Source: JBBAGC01 sp964491265
Lineage (GTDB): Bacteria > Spirochaetota > UBA4802 > UBA5550
DNA: 64,000 nucleotides
NCBI GenBank assembly: GCA_964491265.1
Contig: CAZBFP010000010.1
Span: forward strand, 62,001-126,000
Direction of reading: 5' to 3'
Part shown: positions 15,372-24,530 of the stretch, one piece after another
Numbering within the stretch: position 1 is the stretch's first letter
Layout: every line of letters begins with the position of its first letter
Program-made: the position numbers and the translations under genes
The notes under the pieces: model-generated
Seen by the model: the letters and a program-made list of their open reading frames with translations, nothing else
What the model was told of the DNA's origin: nothing
Databases searched by the model: none

Positions 15372-16502
15372 ATGAATGATAATAAAAAGAAATATGAAAT
15401 TATAATAAATAACGGCATTGAAGAGGGGTTCCAGGTACTCTCTCTTGACAGGGAGCCGTTTATATCTTCACTTGCCGGGTATCTTAAAAAACCTAAAAAA
15501 ATATTTCTCGGCATGGGAGATTTTCTTGAGATAGGTGATTTTAACAATCTCATTGATACGGTGCTTCTCGATAATGATGTGGCAAAACTGGAAGGGATAC
15601 TCGATAAAAACAACAGGAAGCTTTCAGAAGAGGGTGAAATCCCTTTCTCTTTTTTTAAACTTGCTGTATATTATCCCGATTTTCTTCTTAAAGATGTCCC
15701 TATCGAATGTATTACTACAATCGGTAAAAAGGCCAGGCTCTTTCCCGGTGCGGAGATATTTACAAAATATATTAAGGAGTATAACCCGCTTATACTCACA
15801 GCAATACCTTTTGAAATATCAATGGAGTATGCAAAACGTCTCGGTTTAAGCCGTAATAATCTTATTTCCACTGAATACAAAAAAGCTGTTGTAAACAACA
15901 AGCCTGTTTTTGCGGGAGATATTGTAAGATTCATTTCTGCCAATAGACGTATTATAGAAATAGAAAAAACAATGGCTGAAATGGACCTTCGCGAGGATGA
16001 TGTTCTTTATATCGGCCGGGGTGAAGCAGGCTCAAGTACCTTTTCATTCTATAATTCCATAGCTTTTAACCCTTCCAGAAACATTATTGATAAATCAAAA
16101 ATTTCGCTATACGGCTCAACATTGGAGTCCCTTCTTGTGTTTTTTAACTTTAACAGCGAAATTGAAAAGCATCTTCTTTCAGATGAATTTGAGGAAAATC
16201 TTCCATCCCTTGTTGTTATCTCCAATAGCAAAGAAAAGAGTGAAGAGCTGATAAACCTTGAGCTTGAACATAGGCAGATGCAGGAGAATATTATAGGCCT
16301 GAGAATTGAGCATTCGGAAGATTCATATGCTTCACTTGAAAGGGAGATTAATATACTTCTTGGTGCATCAACAATAAATATGAGTGCAGTGAGGAACCAT
16401 ATTTTTACAAGAATGAAAAGGTATATTGATGACCCCCAGAGCCTTGTTAAGCTGATATATAGTCTTGCCAGGGATAGATATAAGAATATCTCCTCCGGTT
16501 AG
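15372..16502 (+). CDS. Uncharacterised HAD-like protein
   Basis: A 376-aa soluble protein without a signal peptide. The middle resembles a haloacid-dehalogenase fold: PGAEIFTKYIKEYNPLILTA (motif II-like T), SMEYAKRLGLSRNNLISTEY and DDVLYIGRGEAGSSTFSF (motif IV-like acidic pair). The usual N-terminal DxD nucleophile motif is not evident, so it may be inactive or very divergent. I cannot assign a substrate. No Shine-Dalgarno is visible before the ATG, which is the first usable start after repeat copy 7. Confidence 0.65.
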   Translation: MNDNKKKYEIIINNGIEEGFQVLSLDREPFISSLAGYLKKPKKIFLGMGDFLEIGDFNNLIDTVLLDNDVAKLEGILDKNNRKLSEEGEIPFSFFKLAVYYPDFLLKDVPIECITTIGKKARLFPGAEIFTKYIKEYNPLILTAIPFEISMEYAKRLGLSRNNLISTEYKKAVVNNKPVFAGDIVRFISANRRIIEIEKTMAEMDLREDDVLYIGRGEAGSSTFSFYNSIAFNPSRNIIDKSKISLYGSTLESLLVFFNFNSEIEKHLLSDEFEENLPSLVVISNSKEKSEELINLELEHRQMQENIIGLRIEHSEDSYASLEREINILLGASTINMSAVRNHIFTRMKRYIDDPQSLVKLIYSLARDRYKNISSG

Positions 16503-16620
16503 CAGGCCGGATACCATTGAAACAGCATACCTTCCCTGCAACTATTTTTACATCTATATTAAAGTGCTTGATTATTTTAAAAAAAATAGTATAATATAAT
16601 ATATGAAGTATAAATTAATA
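16503..16620. other. Intergenic AT-rich spacer
   Basis: Between the HAD-like gene and repeat copy 8, with only AT-rich sequence (TATAATATAATATATG around 16590-16605). Together with the repeat this makes a 345-nt gap before eno. I see no gene or RNA in it. Confidence 0.5.
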
Positions 16621-16742
16621 ACAGTAATTATTCCTGAAGATATTTTATAGGGCTATAATGATGTTTACCATCTCCCCGTCGCCTACAGCGGCGGGGACAT
16701 TAGAGCATTTTATTCCAAACACAAGTTAAGGAATTAACACTG
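16621..16742 (-). repeat. MITE-like element, copy 8 (inverted orientation)
   Basis: Reverse copy, plus-strand ACAGTAATTATTCCTGAAGA to AGTTAAGGAATTAACACTG, with core CCCCGTCGCC-TACA-GCGGCGGGG. The borders are AATTAATA (16613-16620) and AATTATTA (16743-16750), 7 of 8 identical. It lies about 105 nt upstream of eno. Confidence 0.85.
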
Positions 16743-16847
16743 AATTATTAATATTTTTTATGGACATTAAAAGCTGATAATAAGCAATATCATTACGGGT
16801 AAAATACAAAAATTAATGAAATATTAAATCATTCTAAGGAGTATGAG

Positions 16848-18140
16848 ATGACAATAATAACAGAAATAAAAGCAAGAGAAATTCTTGATTCAAGAGGGAA
16901 TCCTACTATTGAAGTAGATGTGGAACTGGAGTCAGGTGCTGTGGGGAGAGCTGCTGTCCCTTCAGGTGCCTCTACAGGTGAGCATGAAGCTGTAGAATTA
17001 AGAGATAATGATAAAAAAAGATATCTTGGAAAGGGTGTTTTAAAAGCTGTTTCAAATGTTAATGAAATAATAGCTGACGCGCTAATCGACATGGATGCTC
17101 ATAATCAGGTTGAAATAGATAATACTTTAATACAGCTTGATGGAACTAAAAATAAAGGGAATCTGGGGGCAAATGCTATTCTGGGTGTGTCTCTGGCCTG
17201 TGCTAAAGCAGTTGCAAATACCCTTGATATGCCGCTTTACAGATATATCGGCGGGGTAAACAGCTGTGAACTCCCTGTGCCGATGATGAATATCTTAAAT
17301 GGCGGTTCCCATGCTGATTCAAATGTTGATATGCAGGAGTATATGGTAATGCCGGTTGGAGCATCAACCTTTAAAGAAGGATTGAGAATGGGTGTAGAAA
17401 CTTTCCATGCACTTAAAAGTGTTCTGAAAGGTAAAGGGTATGCCACAAGTGTGGGTGATGAAGGTGGTTTTGCCCCAAGTCTCCGTTCTAATGAAGAACC
17501 GCTGGAGCTGATAATGGCTGCTATTGAAAAAGCAGGGTTCAGGCCTGGATCTGACATTATGATTGCCATGGATCCGGCAGCAAGTGAATTCTATGACAAG
17601 AAAAAGAAGAAATATGTATTTTCCAAAAGTGATAAAAGTGAAAAAACTTCTGAAGAGATGGTAGACTTTTATGAAAATCTTATCAAAAAATATCCGATAA
17701 TATCGATAGAGGATGGTCACGCTGAAGATGACTGGAACGGATTCAGGCTTATGATGGAGCGGGTCGGGTCAAAGATTCAGATAGTTGGAGATGACCTTTT
17801 TGTTACAAATACGGAAAGACTTTCAAAAGGGATTAAAGAGAAGGCAGCTAATTCAATACTGATCAAACTTAACCAGATAGGCACATTGACTGAAACAGTA
17901 CAGGCTGTTGAGATGGCTAAGAAAGCCGGGTACACTGCAGTAATTTCACACAGATCAGGTGAAACTGAGGATACGACTATTGCTGATCTGGTTGTGGGGT
18001 TAAATACAGGTCAGATTAAAACAGGTTCAGCTTCAAGATCTGATAGAATTGCCAAGTATAATCAGCTTTTAAGAATAGAAGAGGAACTGGGGTCTATGGC
18101 AGTATATAAAGGGAAAAAGGTTTTTTACAATATTGGTTAA
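16848..18140 (+). CDS. eno: Enolase
   Basis: A 430-aa phosphopyruvate hydratase of glycolysis/gluconeogenesis. Signatures: IKAREILDSRGNPTIEVDV, SGASTGEHEAVELRD, NMQ-like DSNVDMQEYMVMPVGA, metal ligands in IEDGHAEDDW and GDDLFVTN, and the substrate loop SHRSGETEDTTIADL. AAGGAG sits before the ATG. It heads a cluster with an FtsB/DivIC-like gene (8-nt overlap), a DUF501 gene and a TsaC-like gene. Confidence 0.98.
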   Translation: MTIITEIKAREILDSRGNPTIEVDVELESGAVGRAAVPSGASTGEHEAVELRDNDKKRYLGKGVLKAVSNVNEIIADALIDMDAHNQVEIDNTLIQLDGTKNKGNLGANAILGVSLACAKAVANTLDMPLYRYIGGVNSCELPVPMMNILNGGSHADSNVDMQEYMVMPVGASTFKEGLRMGVETFHALKSVLKGKGYATSVGDEGGFAPSLRSNEEPLELIMAAIEKAGFRPGSDIMIAMDPAASEFYDKKKKKYVFSKSDKSEKTSEEMVDFYENLIKKYPIISIEDGHAEDDWNGFRLMMERVGSKIQIVGDDLFVTNTERLSKGIKEKAANSILIKLNQIGTLTETVQAVEMAKKAGYTAVISHRSGETEDTTIADLVVGLNTGQIKTGSASRSDRIAKYNQLLRIEEELGSMAVYKGKKVFYNIG

Positions 18141-18558
18141 AAAGGATAAATTTGGAACTTTTCTTCTGGTATTTTTTCTTTTCAGTATTTACATATTTGT
18201 TTTCAGTGAAAGCGGAATTCTGGAAAGGATTAAACTGAATAATAAATTTGATCTGCTGAATAAAAGAATAACAGATTTAAAATATGAGAATATGGAGCTG
18301 AATGAATCTGTTCAAAATAATTCAGCAGGTAATTATTCAGATTCAGATATTCTCAGGTCAGGTTATACCGGAAAGGGCGGAAATGTCCTCATTTTTAAAG
18401 GGGTCCCGGAAGAGAAAAAACCCGATCTTGTAATTGATAAGGATTCATTCAATTTTAATTACGATCATTTGCGGATTATATGGATAATTATATCTGTAAT
18501 GATTATAATAATTTTTTTAACAAGGAAAAATGATGGAAATGAATTTCCAGATGAATAA
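18133..18558 (+). CDS. FtsB/DivIC-like septum-formation membrane protein
   Basis: A 141-aa protein starting at TTG and overlapping the enolase stop by 8 nt. It has a membrane segment at residues ~8-25, a short coiled coil (LNNKFDLLNKRITDLKYENMEL), and a second hydrophobic segment near the C-terminus (IIWIIISVMIIIIFLTR). A TM followed by a coiled coil next to eno is characteristic of the DivIC/FtsB family, which joins FtsL and FtsQ at the septum. The C-terminal second TM is unusual for that family, so orthology is tentative. Confidence 0.72.
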   Translation: MVKKDKFGTFLLVFFLFSIYIFVFSESGILERIKLNNKFDLLNKRITDLKYENMELNESVQNNSAGNYSDSDILRSGYTGKGGNVLIFKGVPEEKKPDLVIDKDSFNFNYDHLRIIWIIISVMIIIIFLTRKNDGNEFPDE

Positions 18559-19129
18559 TATCTTTTCAGACATTGACGAAAATGACAGGGAAGTAATTAA
18601 GTGGCAGCTTAATTCCAGTGACTTGAATAATATGGCCGGGATTGTATGTAAATGTGTTCATGGATATCCGGCTGTTATTCTGCTTCAGCCCTATGATTGT
18701 GAAAAAAAGAAAGAGAGTAAAAAAATAAATTATATGGCTGTTGCAAACCCGCTCTGGCTCACGTGCCCCTATTTAAACAGAAAAATACATGATTTCGAGT
18801 CAGATGGCTACATCAAAAAGATTGCATCTTTCCTCTCATCTGAGAGGAGTACAATGAATACAATGAAAAATGCCCATGCCCACTATTATTACCTGAGACG
18901 TAAAATATACAGCAAAGCATTCGGGCAGATAAGCTCTATTGATTTTAACAACAAGGTTCTTCAATCGGGTATCGGCGGAATAAGTGATATAAATAATCTT
19001 AAATGTCTGCACCAGCATTACAGTCATTTCCTTATTTGCAGTGACAATGTTGCAGGAAGGGTTGTGCACAATCTTCTGAATGGAATAAATTATTGCAGAG
19101 AGAGATTATGTGATGATGCAAGGAAGTAA
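18530..19129 (+). CDS. DUF501 family protein
   Basis: A 199-aa protein with the DUF501 pattern: GIVCKCVHGYPAVILLQP, then NPLWLTCPYLNRKIHDFES and an HAHYYYLRRK helix. The function of the family is unknown. It overlaps the FtsB-like gene by 29 nt; AAGGAAA precedes tandem ATGs (18530, 18533). In actinobacteria the same order eno-divIC-DUF501 is found, so the neighbourhood supports both calls. Confidence 0.82.
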   Translation: MMEMNFQMNNIFSDIDENDREVIKWQLNSSDLNNMAGIVCKCVHGYPAVILLQPYDCEKKKESKKINYMAVANPLWLTCPYLNRKIHDFESDGYIKKIASFLSSERSTMNTMKNAHAHYYYLRRKIYSKAFGQISSIDFNNKVLQSGIGGISDINNLKCLHQHYSHFLICSDNVAGRVVHNLLNGINYCRERLCDDARK

Positions 19130-19757
19130 TTATAAAAACCTAAGTTTAAAAAAGCTCAAAAAAGACGGATCTATTCCAGGGGAACACGTTGACGTGATTT
19201 CCAGGTCAATTCGCTATGGTGAACTCTTCGTCCTTCCTGTTGATTCAATATACGGGCTTGTGGGGCTTTATTGCGACGAAATTATAGACAGAATGGCCGA
19301 TTTAACAGGTGAAAGCAGAGACAGTATTGAAGTGGTTATTTCAAATTTCAAAATGCTTGAAGAGATGGCCATAGTTGGTAAAAATACCTACGATTTTTTG
19401 AGAAGGATATGGCCCGGTGAAGTGATTGTGCAGCTTAAAAACAGGGCATGCTTTCATAACTCGAATTTTTTTATGAGAATGCCCAGGCATAAGTATGTGC
19501 TTGATATTATCAATTGTGTGGGTAAACCGCTGGTTTATCTGCCCTTGAAAACACCTGCAAGAAAGATGATATTAAATGACAAAGATATGGTAAAGCGTTT
19601 CAACAGTATCTGCCCGCTTCTTATAATTGATGAATTTTTGAAGGATCATACAGCGCCCACATTGATAGATGTAAGCTGTGACAATATTGTTATACTTAAT
19701 GAGGGGCGTGTCTGCGCTGAAGAGATTAAGTCACTGTTTTTTCTGGGTGATGCATAG
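19113..19757 (+). CDS. Divergent TsaC/Sua5/YrdC-domain protein
   Basis: About 214 aa with the YrdC fold pattern: ELFVLPVDSIYGL, IWPGEVIVQLKN, FFMRMPRHKYVLDII, PLVYLPLKTPARK and a late APTLIDVS. Threonylcarbamoyl-AMP synthases make the precursor of t6A in tRNA. Here the K-R-x-x-K basic motif after the YGL strand is replaced by ESRDSIEVVISN and the SAN-type motif by LPLKTPA, so catalysis is doubtful. It is probably a paralogue with another job. It overlaps the end of the DUF501 gene; ATG 19113 or 19116 is possible. Confidence 0.78.
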   Translation: MMQGSNYKNLSLKKLKKDGSIPGEHVDVISRSIRYGELFVLPVDSIYGLVGLYCDEIIDRMADLTGESRDSIEVVISNFKMLEEMAIVGKNTYDFLRRIWPGEVIVQLKNRACFHNSNFFMRMPRHKYVLDIINCVGKPLVYLPLKTPARKMILNDKDMVKRFNSICPLLIIDEFLKDHTAPTLIDVSCDNIVILNEGRVCAEEIKSLFFLGDA

Positions 19758-19774
19758 GACAGCGGATACCGGAA

Positions 19775-21415
19775 ATGTTTTTATTTAAACGGTTTTTTGC
19801 TTCGCTGCTACTATTCTTTGTAATAATTAATTACCTGCCTTCTATGGAGGGATATGCTGAAACTCCCTTCCTTGAAACAAACCGCTATAAAATATTCTAC
19901 AAAAATGAACATGCAGAATATGCCTTAAATCTTGCTTCTGTTATAGATAGGAAGTTTGATAATATTTCCCGGTTTATCGGATATGAACCCGCAGAGAGGC
20001 TAAATCTTCATCTTGCTGCAAGCAGAGACAGAATCAGTAATATTGTGAATATTAATTCAACTGGATCAGTGTATGCCCTGGAAGTATTCGCAGATTATGA
20101 ACACAGCGTGAATCTTGGTAAAATTCATGAGTTTACTGTGAAGTCACTTCTTTCAGATTCTGCTTCAAAAGAATCTTTTTTTAGAAGGATGAGAGGGGCC
20201 GGGCTTGAAGGCTGGATCTCCCCTTCAGTTTCACACTATATAATTTACGGCTTCGATAGCCGCAGCAGCATGTATATCAGGGGCGTTCTTCAAAGAGGTA
20301 AGCGGATCTCAATAAACAGTGAAGCAGCTACGCTTTTTTCTGAGAGTGAGATAAGGTCTATTCAAATCGGATTTATCCATTTTGTTAAAGAGTACTACGG
20401 TATGGGGGTTCTTTCATTTGCCTTAAAAAATATAAGTTATTACGGCAGTTTTCAAAATGCTCTTGAAAATATAACAGGACTTACCGGGGATGCCATAACC
20501 CATGATTTTAATTCTTTTTACTATAATAATAAATATAAAAAGTCTCTTGAGCAGAAGGACTCTTCTTTAAGCGGCTTGATTGTTACTGACATTGACGGCA
20601 GGAATCTTCTGGCAACTGACATGAAGGGGAGGATTTTATATTCAGAAAAAAGAGAAAAGGGCGCAGTTCTTTATATCCTGGAATCAGCGGCAGGTAAAGA
20701 TAGCAGAATTGAGGTTGGCAATATCAGCAGCAGCCCGGATGAAGTAATGAAAATTGACGGGGCTTTTATTAAGGGGGGAGGGGCTGCAGCTGCTGTTACA
20801 AAGAGAAATGGGACTCTCTTCCTTATTTTCAATATGGATCAGGATAAACCGGACATAAGTTTATTTATCCCTTATATTTTCTCCAGAGAGCTTTCAAAAC
20901 ATCAGCTCCCGGGAAATCTGATTTTTTCAGCATCAGAGGGATCGCGTAGGGATATCTTTACACTTAATACTGCAGCAATGACGGTTAAACGGATTTCTGA
21001 CAGTAAAGGCTATTACCGCAGCCCTGCACTATCTGACAAGGGGAGACTTTACTGTATAGAAGGGAAGAGTTCCAGCCGGATAGTTGAGTACAGTGAATCT
21101 GCAGAGACTTTTAATATTATAGCTGAAAGCAAATGTGTAATTGATGATCTGTCAGTTTTGGAAAATGGAAATTTTATTTTTTCCTGCGATGAAGGTGTCT
21201 CCAATATACACCTTTATAACCGGAAATTTAGAAGGATGATTCCCCTTACTGATTTCAGAACCGGAGCCTTTAAGCCTCTTCTGCTCAATGCCAATAATAT
21301 TATTTTTAATTATTATACAGGGAATAACTATAGAGCTGCTGTAATAGATGCTGGTTACAAATTGCTTAATCTTCAAAGAGAGAATAGGGAGGTAGCTGTT
21401 TCTGAAGGGGAATGA
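19775..21415 (+). CDS. Secreted peptidase_MA-like plus beta-propeller protein
   Basis: A 546-aa exported protein (signal peptide ~1-29, cut near GYAET). Residues ~35-270 follow the layout of peptidase_MA gluzincins (RYKIFYKNEHAEYALNLASV, GYEPAERLNLHLA, HEFTVKSLL, GWISPSVSHYIIYG), but the HExxH zinc motif reads HEFTV, so it should be inactive. The rest (~275-530) contains repeated strands typical of a TolB/WD-like propeller (YRSPALSDKGRLYCIEGKSS; RDIFTLNTAAMTVKRIS). It probably binds ligands in the periplasm. Exact function unknown. It follows the TsaC-like gene by 17 nt. Confidence 0.68.
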   Translation: MFLFKRFFASLLLFFVIINYLPSMEGYAETPFLETNRYKIFYKNEHAEYALNLASVIDRKFDNISRFIGYEPAERLNLHLAASRDRISNIVNINSTGSVYALEVFADYEHSVNLGKIHEFTVKSLLSDSASKESFFRRMRGAGLEGWISPSVSHYIIYGFDSRSSMYIRGVLQRGKRISINSEAATLFSESEIRSIQIGFIHFVKEYYGMGVLSFALKNISYYGSFQNALENITGLTGDAITHDFNSFYYNNKYKKSLEQKDSSLSGLIVTDIDGRNLLATDMKGRILYSEKREKGAVLYILESAAGKDSRIEVGNISSSPDEVMKIDGAFIKGGGAAAAVTKRNGTLFLIFNMDQDKPDISLFIPYIFSRELSKHQLPGNLIFSASEGSRRDIFTLNTAAMTVKRISDSKGYYRSPALSDKGRLYCIEGKSSSRIVEYSESAETFNIIAESKCVIDDLSVLENGNFIFSCDEGVSNIHLYNRKFRRMIPLTDFRTGAFKPLLLNANNIIFNYYTGNNYRAAVIDAGYKLLNLQRENREVAVSEGE

Positions 21416-21510
21416 GTTATTTAAGGCTTGACTGCAATAGATGTATATAGAAAAATTCCGATTAGATTATAGTTATATTAAAGAATCAATTTTTTATACA
21501 GGTGACAAAG

Positions 21511-22104
21511 ATGGGCAGAAATGCGGAGATTAAGCGAAAAACATCTGAAACCGATATCATTGCAGTAATTGATATTGATAGAATGGAGTCTTCTAATATT
21601 GACACAGGAGTACCTTTTTTTGATCATATGCTTTACTCAATGAGCAGACATGGAAGGTTTTATCTTAATATAAAATGTAAGGGTGATACTATCATTGACG
21701 ATCACCATTCAGTTGAAGATACAGGTATCTGCATAGGTAAAGCTATTAAAGAGGCTCTGGGGGATAAATCGGGTATTAAAAGATTCGGCCATGCTGTAAT
21801 ACCAATGGATGAGGCTCTTACTTTATCAGCTGTAGACCTGTCGGGGCGGGCATATTTCAAATATACCGGCAAAGAGCTTAAAGGAAGTATAAAAAAATAT
21901 AATGAAGAGCTTACTCTTGAGTTTTTACGTTCCCTGGCAATGAGTGCGGAAATGAATCTTCATATTGAACAGAAATATGGAGACAACAGACATCATATAC
22001 ATGAATCCATTTTTAAGGCACTGGGAGTTTCTCTATATCAGGCTTTTATGATTGATGAAAATCTTCAGGGTGAAGTACTCTCAACAAAAGGTACAATTGT
22101 ATGA
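21511..22104 (+). CDS. hisB: Imidazoleglycerol-phosphate dehydratase
   Basis: A 197-aa monofunctional HisB (no phosphatase domain). It dehydrates imidazole glycerol phosphate in histidine synthesis. The Mn-binding histidine motifs are present: FFDHML, DDHHSVEDTG, and HHIHESIFKALG near the C-terminus. ATG 21511 is chosen because AGGTG lies 5 nt before it; an in-frame GTG at 21502 lies in the Shine-Dalgarno. It overlaps hisH by 4 nt. Confidence 0.96.
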   Translation: MGRNAEIKRKTSETDIIAVIDIDRMESSNIDTGVPFFDHMLYSMSRHGRFYLNIKCKGDTIIDDHHSVEDTGICIGKAIKEALGDKSGIKRFGHAVIPMDEALTLSAVDLSGRAYFKYTGKELKGSIKKYNEELTLEFLRSLAMSAEMNLHIEQKYGDNRHHIHESIFKALGVSLYQAFMIDENLQGEVLSTKGTIV

Positions 22105-22709
22105 TAACAGTTGTTGATTATGGTATGGGGAATATCAGGTCTGTTGTTAAGGCTATTGAGCTCTATACAGATGATGTGAGGGTAAGCAGTGATCCCCGTT
22201 CTATTGACGGGTCAAGTGCTGTTGTTCTACCCGGTGACGGTGCTTTTGCAATGGCCATGAAGAATCTTAATGAAATGGGATGGGTAGATCCATTAAAAGA
22301 ATTTATAAACGCAAAGGGATACTTTCTCGGCATATGTTTGGGGTATCAGCTCCTTTTTTCAGAAAGCGAAGAATTCGGAGATAGTAAAGGCTTGAATATT
22401 GTGCCCGGACGGGTTATCAGGTTCCGTTCCAAAACACTTAAAATTCCGCATATGGGGTGGAACCAGGTTAATTTTACAGGTGATTCACTTTTTATGAAAG
22501 GGATCCCGGATGAAAGTTATTTTTATTTTATCCATTCATATCACCCGGTTCTTGAGGATGATTCCTGGGAGATTGGAACAGCTGATTACGGAGAAAAATT
22601 CCCCTGTATTATCGGAAAAGATAATATGATGGCAACTCAATTCCATCCTGAAAAAAGTCATAAATACGGATTAAAAATTATTGAAAACTTTGTATCATCA
22701 TTAAATTAG
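22101..22709 (+). CDS. hisH: Imidazole glycerol phosphate synthase, glutamine amidotransferase subunit
   Basis: HisH (202 aa) supplies ammonia from glutamine to HisF. The class I amidotransferase triad is visible: nucleophilic Cys in FLGICLGYQLLF (residue ~81), and His/Glu in TQFHPEKSHKYG. VDYGMGNIRSV at the N-terminus is typical. It is translationally coupled to hisB. hisF is not seen nearby, and hisA is 27 kb away. Confidence 0.96.
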   Translation: MITVVDYGMGNIRSVVKAIELYTDDVRVSSDPRSIDGSSAVVLPGDGAFAMAMKNLNEMGWVDPLKEFINAKGYFLGICLGYQLLFSESEEFGDSKGLNIVPGRVIRFRSKTLKIPHMGWNQVNFTGDSLFMKGIPDESYFYFIHSYHPVLEDDSWEIGTADYGEKFPCIIGKDNMMATQFHPEKSHKYGLKIIENFVSSLN

Positions 22710-22773
22710 CAGTTTGTAAATAGCCGGCGCAATGCTGTTTTGAAGTATATCTTATGTTACAAAAGGCGGGAAT

Positions 22774-23829
22774 ATGCACTCTTATGAAAGTAATGACCCT
22801 GATATTAAATTTCCACCTCTCATTGAGCAGTACGAGAGAAAGATATACGATTTAAGGCAATTGATCGAAATAAGCAAAGGTCTTAATTCAACTCTTGATT
22901 ATAATATCCTTATAGACTCAATTCTGCTCACATGCATGGGGCAGCTTCAGCTTCTCAATGCGGGTATATTTCTTGTTAAATCTTTAGGTGGTGACAAGTT
23001 TACCCTTCATCGGAACTATAAAGGATTTGAATTGAGTCATGAAATAGAGTATTCTATCCACATACTCTCTCCACTCGTTAAATTTATAGAGATTGAATCA
23101 CGATGCTTCACCTTAGGTGAAATATTATCAAATGTTGAGGATGATGCCGTAGGTGTGTTACGGGTTCTTGAACCTGATTTAATTGTTCCTCTTGTAAGTA
23201 AGGGTGAACTGAATGGAATTATTGTTCTTGGCGACAGAATAAATAAGGGTAAATTCAGTGAGTCTGAAATCGAATATATTCTAAATATTGCATCACTTGC
23301 AAGTATTGCAATTCACAATGCCATGCTTTATGAGATGGCTACAACAGACATGATGACAAAACTGAAAATTCATCATTATTTTCAGACTATCCTGATTGAT
23401 GAGATAAACAGATCTTTAAAATATAACAGGCCTCTTTCTTTAATAATGGCGGATATTGATCATTTTAAGGTTTTTAATGATGAACATGGTCATCAGGCCG
23501 GTGATGAAGTATTGAAAAAAGTTGCCATGATATTTAAGGAAAATATACGGCTCATTGATATTGCAGCAAGGTATGGCGGAGAGGAATTTGCTATAATTCT
23601 CCCTAAGACAGATATAAATGAAGCCATAATTGTTGCTGAAAGGATAAGATTCTGTATTGAGCAAATGAGTCTTGAATTTAACGGCAAAATACTTAAGGTT
23701 ACCCTATCTATCGGGGTGACCCAATACGATACATCAATAGACCCGCAAAAAGAAAATCTTATTGAAAGAGCTGACAAGGCTTTATATAATTCAAAGAGGG
23801 AAGGACGCAACAGGGTTTCCTATTTTTAG
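22774..23829 (+). CDS. GAF-GGDEF diguanylate cyclase
   Basis: A 351-aa cytoplasmic protein: GAF-like domain at residues ~35-185 (STLDYNILIDSILLTCMGQ ... NIASLASIAIHNAMLYE) and GGDEF domain from ~190. The active site GGEEF is intact (~residue 268), and RLID five residues before it forms the product-inhibition I-site. MADIDHFKVFNDEHGH holds the metal-binding aspartate. It should make cyclic-di-GMP, controlled by an unknown GAF ligand. GGCGGGAAT precedes the ATG. Likely linked to motility or surface decisions. Confidence 0.93.
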   Translation: MHSYESNDPDIKFPPLIEQYERKIYDLRQLIEISKGLNSTLDYNILIDSILLTCMGQLQLLNAGIFLVKSLGGDKFTLHRNYKGFELSHEIEYSIHILSPLVKFIEIESRCFTLGEILSNVEDDAVGVLRVLEPDLIVPLVSKGELNGIIVLGDRINKGKFSESEIEYILNIASLASIAIHNAMLYEMATTDMMTKLKIHHYFQTILIDEINRSLKYNRPLSLIMADIDHFKVFNDEHGHQAGDEVLKKVAMIFKENIRLIDIAARYGGEEFAIILPKTDINEAIIVAERIRFCIEQMSLEFNGKILKVTLSIGVTQYDTSIDPQKENLIERADKALYNSKREGRNRVSYF

Positions 23830-23854
23830 ATGAGAAAATGCGAAGGTTCAATAG

Positions 23855-24439
23855 ATGGATAAAGATAAAAAAGGTAATATTCAGCAAAGCGGAGCAATGG
23901 TAAAGACATCTTTATTTACCGCATTAATTTTTTTTATGAGTATTTACTTTGTGCCTTCACTAACTGCTATCACACTGGGTGAAATAAAGCCAGATAATGG
24001 AAGCAAAGTTGTTGAGGAGAAAATTCCGCCTGAGGAAAAAAGTGTTTTGAAAAACGATCTTCCCCGGGATACGCCGACTCCCCCTTCTGAAAATGATATT
24101 AACCCCCGGCTTGTGTGCCTCCTTTCTGTAATTATGCCTGGAGGGGGGCACTTTTATCTTAATCAGGATGCAAAGGGATTGTCCTTCTGTATTGCTGCTG
24201 GAATGGGATATACTGCAACAGGATATTTTTTAATAAAGGCCACCTTTTCTGATACGGGGAGCAGGGAGCATAAAAACTATCTTCTAATGACAGGATTCCT
24301 TTTTTTTATGACACTTATAATACATTTTGTAGCAATAGTTGAAGCATACAGTGATGCTGATGAACTGAATAAAAAGAATTTATTCGGAAAAGATAAAGAG
24401 AGTGATAATCCCTACATTACAAAGGTGATATTTGAATAG
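23855..24439 (+). CDS. TM2-like membrane protein of unknown function
   Basis: A 194-aa protein with an N-terminal hydrophobic segment (~residues 17-40) and a Pro/Glu-rich linker. Two further membrane segments surround MPGGGHFYLNQDAKGLSF, a P-G-x-G-x-x-Y/F-x-x-x-x-x-K-G motif seen in TM2/DUF5683-type proteins. Role unknown. It starts 25 nt after the cyclase gene and may be co-transcribed with it. Confidence 0.7.
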   Translation: MDKDKKGNIQQSGAMVKTSLFTALIFFMSIYFVPSLTAITLGEIKPDNGSKVVEEKIPPEEKSVLKNDLPRDTPTPPSENDINPRLVCLLSVIMPGGGHFYLNQDAKGLSFCIAAGMGYTATGYFLIKATFSDTGSREHKNYLLMTGFLFFMTLIIHFVAIVEAYSDADELNKKNLFGKDKESDNPYITKVIFE

Positions 24440-24482
24440 CTGTCTTTTTTATGTCTCATTAGCCCGTTTTTTTAATATTTTC

Positions 24483-24512
24483 TTGACATAAAGAAGATGG
24501 CCGTGATATATG
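24483..24512 (+). promoter_or_regulatory. Promoter of the tRNA gene
   Basis: TTGACA (24483-24488) and TATATG after 18 nt, about 20 nt before the mature tRNA 5' end. This is a good sigma-70 match and appropriately placed. Confidence 0.65.
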
Positions 24513-24530
24513 GCTAATGCGTATGCAAAA

